From assembly GCF_000204015.1 (NCBI RefSeq), contig NZ_GL883077.1, positions 1,843,401-1,907,400 of the forward strand: a DNA stretch of 64,000 bases, written 5' to 3'. Origin of the DNA: Asticcacaulis biprosthecium C19. Its GTDB lineage: Bacteria > Pseudomonadota > Alphaproteobacteria > Caulobacterales > Caulobacteraceae. The number at the start of each line of letters is the position of its first letter. Positions within the stretch are counted from its first letter, which is position 1. The position numbers and the translations under genes were made by a program. The notes under the pieces are model-generated. The model was not told the origin of the DNA. It searched no databases and saw nothing but the letters and a program-made list of their open reading frames with translations. Positions 8,475-16,899 of the stretch are shown here, piece by piece.

Positions 8475-8583
8475 GGGGTTTGGGGCCGCATGGCTCTGGG
8501 CGTTCGGCGCGGAGATCGACCCACCGGGTCGATCTCATAAGCTTTGCCATGCGGCAAACCTTCGCTTCTCACCCCCAAACCCC
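8475..8583. repeat. Nested palindrome between convergent genes
   Basis: Three inverted repeats sit inside one another. The outer pair is GGGGTTTGGGG (8475-8485) with CCCCAAACCCC (8573-8583). The middle pair is GCCGCATGGC (8485-8494) with GCCATGCGGC (8546-8555). The inner pair is GAGATCGACCC (8512-8522) with GGGTCGATCTC (8526-8536). All arms are perfect. It fills nearly the whole gap between the epimerase gene and the convergent ABC-F gene and may stop transcription from both sides. Confidence 0.85.
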
Positions 8584-8601
8584 ATTCGTATTCAGCGCTC
8601 C

Positions 8602-10230
8602 CTACCCGTTCGGATGCAGCCCCGGCGCTTCCTGGCCGGTGCGGGCGACATATTCGGTATAACCGCCACCATAGCTGTGGACGCCCTCCGGTGTCAGTTC
8701 CAGCACCCGGTTCGACAGCGCCCCCAGGAAATGGCGATCGTGCGACACGAACAGCATCGTGCCTTCGAAATCAGCCAGCGCCGCGACCAGCATCTCCTTG
8801 GTCGCCATGTCCAGGTGGTTGGTCGGCTCGTCCAGCACCAGCAGGTTCGGCGGATCGAACAGCATCTTGGCCATCACCAGACGCGCCCTCTCGCCGCCGG
8901 ACAAGACCCGGCACGGCTTTTCGACATCGTCGCCGGAGAACCCGAAGCACCCGGCCAGGGTCCGCAAGGCGCCCTGACCGGCCTGGGGGAAGGATCCGTC
9001 TAGCGACTCGAAAATCGTCTCTTCGCCGTCCAGCAGATCCATGGAATGCTGGGCGAAATAGCCCATCCGGACGCTGGCGCCGACCGTCACCGTCCCCTTG
9101 TCAGGTTCGGTCGTCCCGGCGGCCAGCTTCAGCAGGGTCGACTTGCCGGCGCCATTGGCCCCCAGCACACACCAGCGCTCCTTGCGGCGCACCTGGAAAT
9201 CCAGGCCAGCATAGATTGACTGGTTGCCATAGCTCTTATGGACATTGCGCAGGTTCAACACGTCGTCGCCCGACCGCGGCGGGGTGCGGAACTCGAACTG
9301 CACCGACTGGCGCCGGCGCGGCGCCTCGACGCGTTCGATCTTGTCGAGCTTCTTCACCCGGCTCTGCACCTGGGCGGCGTGCGAGGCGCGTGCCTTGAAG
9401 CGCTCGATGAACTTGATTTCCTTGGCCAGCATGGCCTGCTGACGTTCGAACTGCGCCTGGCGCTGCTTCTCACTGAGCGCCCGCTGCTGCTCGTAAAAAT
9501 CGAGATCGCCCGAATAGGTGATCAACGACCCGCCGTCGATCTCCACCACCTTGCCGATGATGCGGTTCATGAAGGCGCGGTCGTGGGATGTCATCAACAA
9601 GGCGCCGTCATAGTCCTTGAGAAACGCCTCCAGCCAGATCAGACTTTCCAGATCCAGGTGGTTGCTGGGTTCGTCCAGCAACATCCCGTCGGGCCGCATC
9701 AACAGGATACGGGCCAAGGCCACGCGCATCTTCCACCCGCCGGACAATAGCCCGACATCGCCGTCCATGCGTTCCTGGCTGAAGCTCAAGCCCGCCAGCA
9801 CCTCGCGCGCCCGCGCCTCCAGGGCATAGCCGTCCAGCTCCTCGAACCGCTCCTGGACCTCGCCATAGCGCTCGATGATGGCGTCCATCTCGTCGGCCTG
9901 GTCCGGATCGACCATGGCGGCCTCCAGCTTCGCCATCTCGGCGGCCAAAGCGCTGACCGGTCCGACGCCATCCATGACCGCGGCGACCGCGCTCTGGCCG
10001 GACATTTCGCCGACATCCTGGCTGAAATAGCCGATGGTCATGCCGGCATCGATGGCGACCTGGCCGTCGTCGGGCAGCTCCTGGCCGGTGATCATGCGGA
10101 AGAGCGTGGTCTTGCCGGCGCCATTGGGGCCAACCAGGCCCACCTTCTCGCCTTTCAGAACGCCCATCGAAGCGTCGATAAACAGGATCTGGTGGCCGTT
10201 CTGCTTGCTGATATTGTCGAGGCGGATCAT
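8602..10230 (-). CDS. ABC-F family ribosome-associated ATPase
   Basis: A 542-residue protein with two ABC ATPase domains and no membrane segments, the layout of ABC-F translation factors (Uup/EttA/YbiT type). The first Walker A is GPNGAGKTT near residue 35, with LSGGWKMRVALAR and LLDEPSNHLD. An arginine/lysine-rich linker (residues about 240-320) joins it to the second domain, with GANGAGKST, LSGGERARLVMAK and LVLDEPTNHLD. ATG 10230 gives the family start MIRLDNIS; no clear Shine-Dalgarno is visible. ABC-F proteins act at the ribosomal E site; which subgroup this is cannot be decided from reading alone. Confidence 0.93.
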   Translation of the reverse strand: MIRLDNISKQNGHQILFIDASMGVLKGEKVGLVGPNGAGKTTLFRMITGQELPDDGQVAIDAGMTIGYFSQDVGEMSGQSAVAAVMDGVGPVSALAAEMAKLEAAMVDPDQADEMDAIIERYGEVQERFEELDGYALEARAREVLAGLSFSQERMDGDVGLLSGGWKMRVALARILLMRPDGMLLDEPSNHLDLESLIWLEAFLKDYDGALLMTSHDRAFMNRIIGKVVEIDGGSLITYSGDLDFYEQQRALSEKQRQAQFERQQAMLAKEIKFIERFKARASHAAQVQSRVKKLDKIERVEAPRRRQSVQFEFRTPPRSGDDVLNLRNVHKSYGNQSIYAGLDFQVRRKERWCVLGANGAGKSTLLKLAAGTTEPDKGTVTVGASVRMGYFAQHSMDLLDGEETIFESLDGSFPQAGQGALRTLAGCFGFSGDDVEKPCRVLSGGERARLVMAKMLFDPPNLLVLDEPTNHLDMATKEMLVAALADFEGTMLFVSHDRHFLGALSNRVLELTPEGVHSYGGGYTEYVARTGQEAPGLHPNG

Positions 10231-10533
10231 TAGGGACTTAACTGACTGAAAATGGGAGGATCGTCGACCTAACGGCCATGACGCGGCTTCGCGCAGGCCT
10301 GTACAGGAGCACAGCCAGTTAGGGAAGGGCAAGCCTTGCAGTCATTTCGCCAGACGGAGCGGAAGGCAAATGAGCCTCAGCTTATCCAAGATCGCCATTC
10401 CGTCGGTAGGCCGTCATTATACGCGCGTCACTTTCGGCCCGAGGTCAGATCAATGCTGTGAAACGACCACGCATTTCAACACCTGTTCATGAAGTATGCG
10501 CGGCGGACGATGAGTTGAGTTCCTTTTGATGTT
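10231..10533. other. Intergenic region, no gene seen
   Basis: About 300 bases lie between the ABC-F start and the 3' end of the SHOCT-domain gene. No open frame with a ribosome site, no tRNA-like fold and no strong hairpin was found. Base composition shifts from GC-rich to AT-richer across it, so it may be the left edge of the accessory patch. Confidence 0.5.
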
Positions 10534-11601
10534 CTATTCATCGTCACGGCCATCACAAAAAACCTTGTAGTCCACGACAACTGGATCATCTGATTCCCCC
10601 TGCGTAATAATAGAAAGTTTCGCCACCCCTCCTTTAGCCTGGAGAGTAAAGAAACAGTACGCGTAACCCGTTCCGGAGCAACTGTCCAGTTCTGGAAATC
10701 GCAGAGGATCTACTTGCGCATCATCACCAACAAATCTTTCCTTCGTGCCTGGTGGTGCTTTCCATCCCGAATTTCCCAGCAATTCCCGGGCTTTCGAAAA
10801 CGTCTGACCAAATACGACCGGCACATTGTATTCCCCGCCACAGACCACGTCACTTCCTGTGATTTTATCAAATGTAAGACTATGATTTTTGAGACTAATT
10901 TGGCCAACAGGAATGACATCATCCGAAACTCGCAGATGGTCACCGACAATTTCTATATTGTTTATTCCGATTGCGTTTTTCCCCTTACCATATAAGACAC
11001 CAATCAGTTGACCACCGTCGAAAAATGCCAAATTCGCATCTTTAGTGAAGCAATGCCCACTGGTGCCTGGATCGTAACCGCGAATTATAAATACAGAGTC
11101 CAGCCGTTGAAACGCCTCCTCTTTTACTACGCGCCACCCTTGTTGCTGTGCTATTTTTCCGCCGGGCGTCTGAGCTTTATATTGATCGGGATCACCGCAA
11201 TAGTTATCCGCATCGCCGTCATATGACTTAACGGCGGGCAACTGCTGCAGACGTACGAGACTCGCACCGGCAACATTGGAACGAAGGGCATATTCCTTTG
11301 GCTGCGGCGATTCCGCACCAGCGACTGAGAAACTCGTTTTCCAGTTCGTATGTGACAAGGATAAGACTAGCCATGAGAGCAATACAAGAAAGCCAGCGGC
11401 CCCAGCAATTAAGGCAAACGGTGTTGAGTTCTGGCGCTTTGCGGTGAGGCGGGAAGCCAAATCTGTCACTGTAATCTGCGACTTTTCGTCGGGACTATCC
11501 GTTTCAAGAATTCGTCGTTTTTGCGCCGCAAATTCTTCGTCTGAGAGAAGCCCTTCGGCGTGAAGTTTGCCCACACGTTCTAGCTCATCCCAGCGCTTCA
11601 T
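10534..11601 (-). CDS. SHOCT-domain single-pass membrane protein of unknown function
   Basis: A 355-residue protein not assigned to a characterised family. Residues 4-32 (WDELERVGKLHAEGLLSDEE...) form a SHOCT domain, a short helical module often found at protein termini. One membrane helix follows at about 61-83. The large remainder would be extracytoplasmic. It contains four to six cysteines and a PASTA-like stretch, NVPVVFGQTFSKARELLGNS, near residue 265. ATG 11601 has AGGGG upstream. Codon use and AT content match the neighbouring reverse transcriptase rather than the surrounding genes. Both are on the minus strand with 332 bases between them, so they may be one transferred unit. The function is not known. 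Confidence 0.75.
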   Translation of the reverse strand: MKRWDELERVGKLHAEGLLSDEEFAAQKRRILETDSPDEKSQITVTDLASRLTAKRQNSTPFALIAGAAGFLVLLSWLVLSLSHTNWKTSFSVAGAESPQPKEYALRSNVAGASLVRLQQLPAVKSYDGDADNYCGDPDQYKAQTPGGKIAQQQGWRVVKEEAFQRLDSVFIIRGYDPGTSGHCFTKDANLAFFDGGQLIGVLYGKGKNAIGINNIEIVGDHLRVSDDVIPVGQISLKNHSLTFDKITGSDVVCGGEYNVPVVFGQTFSKARELLGNSGWKAPPGTKERFVGDDAQVDPLRFPELDSCSGTGYAYCFFTLQAKGGVAKLSIITQGESDDPVVVDYKVFCDGRDDE

Positions 11602-11933
11602 TGACAATTCCCCTATCAGAGCCCGGTCGCTCTCCGCTTAAGGGAAGATAGACCGAGATCCAGTCTTAGGGAAGACTTAGGAATTGCAGGAATTTCGGGG
11701 AATGGCTTAGTCGATTTATTCTTTCAATTATCTGTTGCGGCCAGCTGGGTGGTCGAACAAGAGGGAGGAATCAAGTCTGTAGTCTACGCTGATTTGGATA
11801 TCACCGTTGGACCTCCTCGCCGCCGACCAACTGAAGGCAAAAGAAATCTGCAGTGTACTCAAAATCTCCAGCAGTGCATTGCCGAATTATCTACTCGTTA
11901 GCCATTGCCCAGCATCCGTCGAAATCCAGACAA
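11602..11933. other. Gap between reverse transcriptase and SHOCT gene; possible RNA region
   Basis: No convincing gene occurs here. A small hairpin, AGTCTT-AGGG-AAGACT, lies at 11662-11677. Several defence reverse transcriptases depend on a nearby structured non-coding RNA, and this 332-base AT-rich gap downstream of the reverse transcriptase is one candidate site. There is no direct evidence that an RNA is made. Confidence 0.3.
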
Positions 11934-13562
11934 CTAGAACGGCTCGCGATCTTCAAAGTGATCATGACCTAGAGCGTCGTAGCTCTGCCTGTCATCTTCG
12001 TCTTCGTTGTTGTCATATCCATATCTAGTACGACTGATCGCGCGTCGATTTTCTTCTTTTACATGTACAATATGCTCACCAAAGTCTAACAACTTGATAT
12101 GGCGACCAGCCAGATGTGAGAATTCTTCAGCATAGAGGCCAGAAAATGACGCTCCGGAAAAGCCCTGTGATCGCGCTACAAGGTTCACAAGCCAACCGGA
12201 ATCCACGGTCGATAAGCCAGAGCCCAGAGATAACTTTGGCCGCCGCTTGATTTTTCCGTCTACATGCGCCTGAACAAGAAGTGCACGAACATGTGCGTTA
12301 CGATATTTGGATAATTCTTCTATCATCGCGGGTGGTATGTCTATTTCGCATATTATTAATAGCCAAAGCATCCACAAAAGTTCATGGTCGTGATTAAGTG
12401 CAAGGCACTTTCGGATAATAATCTCGGCGACGGCCTGCCAACCCTCTAAGTCGATAGGTTCACCTAACGCCTTCCGTTTGGCAACAAGAAGGCAAGCATA
12501 ATCAATTGCGTGAGGATGTTTTTGAATTATTCTTTGAATGTTTTGTTCGACAAAACCCCAATGAAACGAACGATAAACGCGCCCTTCGTCAAATGCCCTG
12601 AAAAGAATTTTCACGGGGCTATCTGAACCAATCTCCCTCGCGTATGTGACGGCTTCAGTAATTGCCCGTTCAATTTTTTCAGGGCGTATGGCAAATCCGA
12701 AAAAACCCATATGGTCTCTAAGTCTTTGAGCCCATAGGTCGTTGATAGGTTCCAAACTGGAAAGAATTTTTGTTTTTTGATCATTAAGATTTAGCTCATA
12801 TGTGGCTAATACATCCCTCAGATAAGACAGAACCGATTGTGCTTCATGCTCCGTTCGGAGTCCTATGTAATAGTCATCCACATGGCGAACGGCCCCTACG
12901 ATCAAATGCCCGACCGCCTGCTTAAGCTCTGTGTCGAGTTTTGCTAGTACAAATTCAGCGATTAATCTATAAGCATCTGGCCCCACCAGAACACCTCTAG
13001 TGTTGCCGCGTTGACCATTCCGCACAAAAAAATCTAATGCATTAAAGAAATTTGCCTCAGAACTTCTATCTGTATCTGATTTCGAAGATTCAATACCATG
13101 CATCGACCAAGCAATAGAATGAGTGTAAAGACTTGGAAAACACTGAGCTATGTCCGCTTTAAGGACAAATGGAGCAAATCTTAGATTTTTTGAAGCGCGT
13201 TTCGACAGTTCGGAGAGCGATGGAACCTTAACTGCTCTCTCGTCGCTTTCGCCCATGAGCATCGGCGCACCGATTGAGTATTCAGAACGGGCATAATTCG
13301 ATTCAAAGTGCTTCCAGTTCTTCCAGACGAAGCTCGATATGTAGAAATATGAAATTATGTTTGGCGTGCCGAAGAAGCGCCGACTCCCGTCATGCTTTGT
13401 ACCGCTGTATCGAACATATTCGGTTTTTCTTTCATGAAACTGATTGTCGTCTAACTTTCCAACAATGCCATGAAATGCGCGCTTAGCATCCTTAGACACA
13501 AAGCATGGGGGAAGCGTTTCGGGATATAGGCCTAAGTTGATAAGCGTAAATCGAGTCTTCAT
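11934..13562 (-). CDS. Abi/UG-type (defence-associated) reverse transcriptase
   Basis: A 542-residue RNA-directed DNA polymerase. Motif A is FVLKADIAQCFPSLY (Asp137), motif B is GVLVGPDAYRLIAEFVLAKLD (190-210), the catalytic box is VRHVDDYYIGL (Asp229, Asp230) and the following motif is LNLNDQKTKI (257-266). Motif B has GP instead of the PQG of group II intron and retron enzymes, which fits the abortive-infection and unknown-group reverse transcriptases. Residues about 330-470 look all-helical, as in the C-terminal domain of that class. The tail is very acidic. No maturase or endonuclease domain is present. The gene is AT-rich and stands alone apart from the downstream SHOCT gene. The start ATG has no clear Shine-Dalgarno and sits about 15 bases from a predicted transcription start. 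Confidence 0.87.
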   Translation of the reverse strand: MKTRFTLINLGLYPETLPPCFVSKDAKRAFHGIVGKLDDNQFHERKTEYVRYSGTKHDGSRRFFGTPNIISYFYISSFVWKNWKHFESNYARSEYSIGAPMLMGESDERAVKVPSLSELSKRASKNLRFAPFVLKADIAQCFPSLYTHSIAWSMHGIESSKSDTDRSSEANFFNALDFFVRNGQRGNTRGVLVGPDAYRLIAEFVLAKLDTELKQAVGHLIVGAVRHVDDYYIGLRTEHEAQSVLSYLRDVLATYELNLNDQKTKILSSLEPINDLWAQRLRDHMGFFGFAIRPEKIERAITEAVTYAREIGSDSPVKILFRAFDEGRVYRSFHWGFVEQNIQRIIQKHPHAIDYACLLVAKRKALGEPIDLEGWQAVAEIIIRKCLALNHDHELLWMLWLLIICEIDIPPAMIEELSKYRNAHVRALLVQAHVDGKIKRRPKLSLGSGLSTVDSGWLVNLVARSQGFSGASFSGLYAEEFSHLAGRHIKLLDFGEHIVHVKEENRRAISRTRYGYDNNEDEDDRQSYDALGHDHFEDREPF

Positions 13563-13583
13563 GGTTAGAGCATAACGGGAAAT

Positions 13584-13612
13584 TTGATATTTTCACAACC
13601 CTAAAAGGTCAA
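13584..13612 (-). promoter_or_regulatory. Candidate promoter of the reverse transcriptase gene
   Basis: On the minus strand TTGACC (13612-13607) is followed after 17 bases by TATCAA (13589-13584). Transcription would start about 15 bases before the ATG, giving an almost leaderless message. This fits the missing Shine-Dalgarno. Confidence 0.45.
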
Positions 13613-13747
13613 TCGTGGAGCTGGCAATCATTAGCTTGAGCCCATTGTTTACCCATAGCAAAGGCACCGGTGTCACTTTGGTTTTCGTCAATGCGCCATT
13701 CCCGAACCTGTCAGATATGGGTCCAGACAACCGCTACACGCCAGCCC

Positions 13748-14707
13748 CTATTTCCCACGCGGACTGAGCCACCCCTCCGACGTCATCCAGTCGATGATGG
13801 CGCCTTGCCAGTCGTCACGCGGCAGCAGCGGAAAGCCATGCTCTCCCTTGGCAAACAACCGCGCCTCGGCCGGCACGCCGGCATGACGTAGCGCCTGGAA
13901 ATAGACGATGGCGTTGTCGACATCGACCAGGGTGTCGTCGGCAGCGTGCAGGATCAGGGCCGGCGGCGTCTGGGCCGTGACCTGCTTTTCGTTGGAAAAT
14001 TCAGCGACCTTGTCTGGTGAAGGTGACATCCCCAGAAGCCCTTCGCGCGATCCCATGTGCGTGATCTTGGCGTCCATGCTGATCACCGGATAGACCAGAA
14101 CCTGGAAGTCGGGACGCAGACTCAGCGAATCCGGATTGGCAACATAGGCCGTGTCGAAATGCGTGGCCAAGGTAGCCGCGAGATGTCCGCCCGCCGAAAA
14201 ACCGACCACACCGACGCGGGCCGGATCGAGGTTCCATTCGGCAGCATGTTGCCGAACGAAGCGCAGCCCGGCTTGCGCATCCTGAATCGGCCCGATCGAC
14301 GGGGCCTGCATGGTCGCAGCACTCGGCAGCCGGTACTTCAGCACGATGGCAGCAATGCCGTGATCGACGAAGTACCTGGCCTGCTCGACGCCCTCATATT
14401 CAAAGGTGAGGCCGGCATAGCCTCCGCCCGGAATGATCAGAACGCTGGCGCCTGTGGCCTTCGCCCTGGCCGGCAGATAGACTTGCAACATCGGCCGCGA
14501 CACCTGCTGTACCCATCCCGTGCCCGTGCCCTTTTCGGTGTCCGGACCCGGCTTGGAATTGGGAATGGCGCCGTCGCCATACAGGGCAAAGCTTTGCATC
14601 TTGGCCGGGAACATGGCGTCGCGATCCGGCTCGGCCGCCATCGCCGGCAGGGCGAACAACGCCGCCGCAACCATCAGACACACAGACCTCAATCCCATTA
14701 GCTTCAT
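13748..14707 (-). CDS. Secreted alpha/beta-hydrolase, acetyl-xylan-esterase-like
   Basis: A 319-residue secreted esterase. A signal peptide (about residues 1-24) ends in PAMAA before EPDRDAMFP. The oxyanion region is IIPGGGYAGL, the nucleophile Ser171 is in GFSAGGHLA, the acid lies in LHAADDTLVD and the His in KGEHGFPLL. This arrangement fits the pectin/xylan acetylesterase and BD-FAE branch that removes acetyl or feruloyl groups from plant polysaccharide, in keeping with the xylose genes nearby; the substrate is inference. ATG 14707 overlaps the stop of a truncated upstream frame (ATGA). An internal ATG at 14698 has a better-spaced AAGGA and would shorten the signal peptide by three residues. 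Confidence 0.88.
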   Translation of the reverse strand: MKLMGLRSVCLMVAAALFALPAMAAEPDRDAMFPAKMQSFALYGDGAIPNSKPGPDTEKGTGTGWVQQVSRPMLQVYLPARAKATGASVLIIPGGGYAGLTFEYEGVEQARYFVDHGIAAIVLKYRLPSAATMQAPSIGPIQDAQAGLRFVRQHAAEWNLDPARVGVVGFSAGGHLAATLATHFDTAYVANPDSLSLRPDFQVLVYPVISMDAKITHMGSREGLLGMSPSPDKVAEFSNEKQVTAQTPPALILHAADDTLVDVDNAIVYFQALRHAGVPAEARLFAKGEHGFPLLPRDDWQGAIIDWMTSEGWLSPRGK

Positions 14708-14850
14708 CCTTTGAAAATCCTCACCGGTGTCGCCTTGAACGCCGGCGTCTTGCCACGCGGATCCACCATCGCCCGAACCCGCACACTGGCCTGCGGATAA
14801 TAGGCCATCACCGTGCCCTTGGCGATGTCGAAGGCCCGCACCGTCACGAG
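14704..14850 (-). pseudogene. 3' remnant of a molybdopterin oxidoreductase (YdeP/FdhF-like) gene
   Basis: The minus-strand frame ending at 14704 reads VTVRAFDIAKGTVMAYYPQA and continues through DPRGKTPAFKATPVRIFKG to a stop. This is the C-terminal end typical of the YdeP-type oxidoreductase alpha subunit (MAYYPEAN... KTPAFKSVPVR). An in-frame stop (TAA) lies just upstream near 14854 and the sequence there turns AT-rich, so the rest of the gene is missing. Its stop overlaps the esterase start by ATGA, so the two were once translationally coupled. Confidence 0.7.
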
Positions 14851-15059
14851 AAATTAATCGGTTATCACTGGGTCATCGTTTATCCTGCATTATTTAGAAT
14901 GCGGACTTAATATGACCGGGTTCGCGGAAGACTCTGCAACCCATTATATGCCACCCAATTTCTGCAAGTTGGCTTGACGAAAGGCCTTTGCGTCTTCCTA
15001 GTTACAAGGCAAGCGCGGAGCCCGTTTGACAACGCGGTATTCAGCGAGAAGGGGCAAAC

Positions 15060-15731
15060 ATGTCTGTAAGAACTGCCGAAGGGCCTTCTCGAAGCCACAA
15101 GGGCTGGGCCGTGGGGGCAGCGTTGACGGGCATTACGGGAGCCTTGCTGGCAATCGAGTTTCCCATTATCGGCGATCTGGCCACGCCGGACTATGATGCT
15201 TTGCGTCAATTTATCAGCGAGCTCGGTGCCGGTGGTGCCACAAACGCCCAATGGATCAACCACTTCGGTTTCCTTCCCGCCGGTGTCTTGCTGACGTCTT
15301 TTTCCGTCCTGGCCTGGATGGCTTTGCCGCGAAAGGGAGCGACCACGGCTGGCTTTTTGGGCACTGCCCTCTATGCCATCGGCTATATCGCCGCGGTCTT
15401 TTTTCCGTGCGGTGCCGGTTGCGCCGTAGACAGTGAGGACCCCGTGCAGTTACTGCACAATTTTTTCGGCATCGCTGGCTATCTGACGGCGCCGGGCGCT
15501 CTGATCTGTTTCGCGATCGGCGCGAGGGCCTGGCCGGACGCGAACCTCCTGAGCCGACTTGGATGGGTGTATGCGGCTGTCGCGGCATTGGGTTTGGCGG
15601 GACTAATGACGGATTTGCCATACCGCGGACTTTGGCAGCGCATTCTGGAGGCAGGCGTTCTGATATGGTGTCTGACCGGCGCGCTGTACCTGGCGCGACA
15701 GCCTTTCAAGTCGCGGAGTATCGGTACTTGA
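15060..15731 (+). CDS. DUF998-family integral membrane protein
   Basis: A 223-residue membrane protein with about six hydrophobic helices (residues roughly 18-36, 68-88, 95-113, 136-154, 163-181 and 190-210). The segment DYDALRQFISELGAGG after helix 1 and the following N..F...G pattern are typical of DUF998, a family of unknown function. GAGAAGGGG lies just before ATG 15060. It stands alone between the esterase remnant and the fucose operon. No partner or regulator can be read from context. Confidence 0.8.
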   Translation: MSVRTAEGPSRSHKGWAVGAALTGITGALLAIEFPIIGDLATPDYDALRQFISELGAGGATNAQWINHFGFLPAGVLLTSFSVLAWMALPRKGATTAGFLGTALYAIGYIAAVFFPCGAGCAVDSEDPVQLLHNFFGIAGYLTAPGALICFAIGARAWPDANLLSRLGWVYAAVAALGLAGLMTDLPYRGLWQRILEAGVLIWCLTGALYLARQPFKSRSIGT

Positions 15732-15963
15732 TACCAATCGCACTATAGTTTCTGCTTCCGTCTCCAGCGTCTGGCGCTCGTTCAGTTTTCGTCGATTTCG
15801 TGTCAGGACGACTATTTTGACCGACCTGCCGGCCCCCAAGACCTGGTCTGCCAGATATACGACCGGCCGGCCTGCGCTAGTTCCGGTACTGACGCGCGAC
15901 TCGAAAATCCTGGACTATGCGCTGAGCGGGAATGTGACCGCGATCGCCTGTAAAATCCAGCTC

Positions 15964-16707
15964 TCAGTTTATCCAGCCGCCATCGATGATATGGATCTGG
16001 CCGGTGGTGAAGCTCGACTCGTCCGACGCCAGATACAGGGCGAGGTTGGCCAGTTCTTCGACTCGGCCGAAGCGGCCCATGGCCTGGCGGGCGGTGAATT
16101 CACTGTAGGCCTTGTCGAAGTCGCCGGTGTCGCGCAGGCGCTGCAGCAGGGACGGGGTCTCGACCGTGCCCGGGCAGATGGCGTTGCAGCGGATGCCCTT
16201 GGTCACGAAGTCGGCCGCCACCGCCTTGGTCAGGCCGATCACGGCGGCCTTGGTGGCGCCGTAGGCGAAGCGGTTGGGGATGCCCTTTACCGATGAGGCG
16301 ATCGACGACATGTTGATGATCGATCCGCCGCCCCCAGACTTTTCATAGTTGGCCAGCATGCCGGGCAGGAAGGCGCGGACCGTGCGGTACTGCGCCGTCA
16401 CGTTGAGGTCGAGCGAGAACTGCCAGGCATCTTCGTCGCAATCCAGAATCGTGCCGGCGTGAACGTAGCCGGCGCAATTGTAGAGTACGTTCACTTCCGG
16501 AAATTCGGAAGCGATGGTCTTAACCGCTTCGGCATTGGTGACATCGAGCACGCGCGGGATGGCGCCTTCGATCGTGCCGATCAGGTCTGCCTTGATATCG
16601 GTGGCGATGACCGTGGCGCCTTCGGCGATGAAGCGTTCGGCGGTGGCGCGGCCAATGCCCTGGCCGGCAGCGGTGATGAGGGCGGTTTTCCCGGCAAGAC
16701 GTGGCAT
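15964..16707 (-). CDS. 2-keto-3-deoxy-L-fuconate dehydrogenase (SDR family)
   Basis: A 247-residue short-chain dehydrogenase. The NAD motif is TAAGQGIGRATAERF. The catalytic Ser is in NMSSIASSVKG, and the Tyr and Lys in FAYGATKAAVIGL. The segments NCAGYVHAGTILDCDEDAW and CPGTVETPSLLQRL are hallmarks of the Xanthomonas enzyme that oxidises 2-keto-3-deoxy-L-fuconate to the 2,4-diketo acid. It is the last gene of the minus-strand operon starting with fucP. A 192-base gap with an inverted repeat separates it from the dehydratase gene, so it may be expressed at a different level. Activity on a rhamnose-derived substrate is a possible alternative. Confidence 0.88.
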   Translation of the reverse strand: MPRLAGKTALITAAGQGIGRATAERFIAEGATVIATDIKADLIGTIEGAIPRVLDVTNAEAVKTIASEFPEVNVLYNCAGYVHAGTILDCDEDAWQFSLDLNVTAQYRTVRAFLPGMLANYEKSGGGGSIINMSSIASSVKGIPNRFAYGATKAAVIGLTKAVAADFVTKGIRCNAICPGTVETPSLLQRLRDTGDFDKAYSEFTARQAMGRFGRVEELANLALYLASDESSFTTGQIHIIDGGWIN

Positions 16708-16755
16708 AGGTGGTCTCTTCTTAAGCCGCGGCGCGGCGTCAACGATGGAAAAGGT

Positions 16756-16868
16756 TGTCCACAGATAAGCCAGATAAGCCAGATAAGACAGATTTCAGGT
16801 TTTTCCGGAAAGGGCTGAGTGCGTAGCGCCGCTCGAACCATCTGACTTATCTGGCTTATCTGTGGACA
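16756..16868. repeat. Word-iterated inverted repeat A (inside the fucose operon)
   Basis: The left arm 16756-16793 begins TGTCCACAGATAAG and iterates CCAGATAAG. The right arm 16840-16868 is its inverse but has one 9-base unit fewer. The loop is 46 bases. It shares its words with element C (37971-38137) and its CCACAGAT core with element B (24533-24616). No gene lies in the gap. Confidence 0.9.
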
Positions 16869-16899
16869 TCCCTTGGGGAGGTAAGGCCGCTGCGCGGCC

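Noticed and set aside
10231..10533. tRNA or other structural RNA gene
   Set aside because: No acceptor stem, T-loop GTTCRA pattern in register or CCA end could be found here or elsewhere in the window by eye; a covariance-model scan would settle this.
11807..12028. Small plus-strand frame overlapping the 3' end of the reverse transcriptase
   Set aside because: It starts with TTG, has no Shine-Dalgarno, and most of it is antisense to the reverse transcriptase tail. No family resemblance was seen.
11934..13562. Retron or group II intron identity for the reverse transcriptase
   Set aside because: There is no maturase or endonuclease domain, no intron ends were seen, and motif B lacks the PQG form. 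No msr/msd-like repeat was recognised upstream, although an RNA cannot be ruled out by eye.
13613..13747. Insertion-sequence remnant upstream of the reverse transcriptase
   Set aside because: The sequence looks unlike its neighbours, but no transposase frame, terminal inverted repeat or target duplication was seen.
15817..16010. Plus-strand frame between the DUF998 gene and the fucose SDR
   Set aside because: Only the first 45 or so codons are outside the antisense of the SDR gene, the start is TTG without a ribosome site, and the peptide resembles nothing known.
16756..16868. CRISPR-like array of short repeats
   Set aside because: The repeated words are 9-10 bases, inverted and without spacers of constant length. 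No Cas gene is present.
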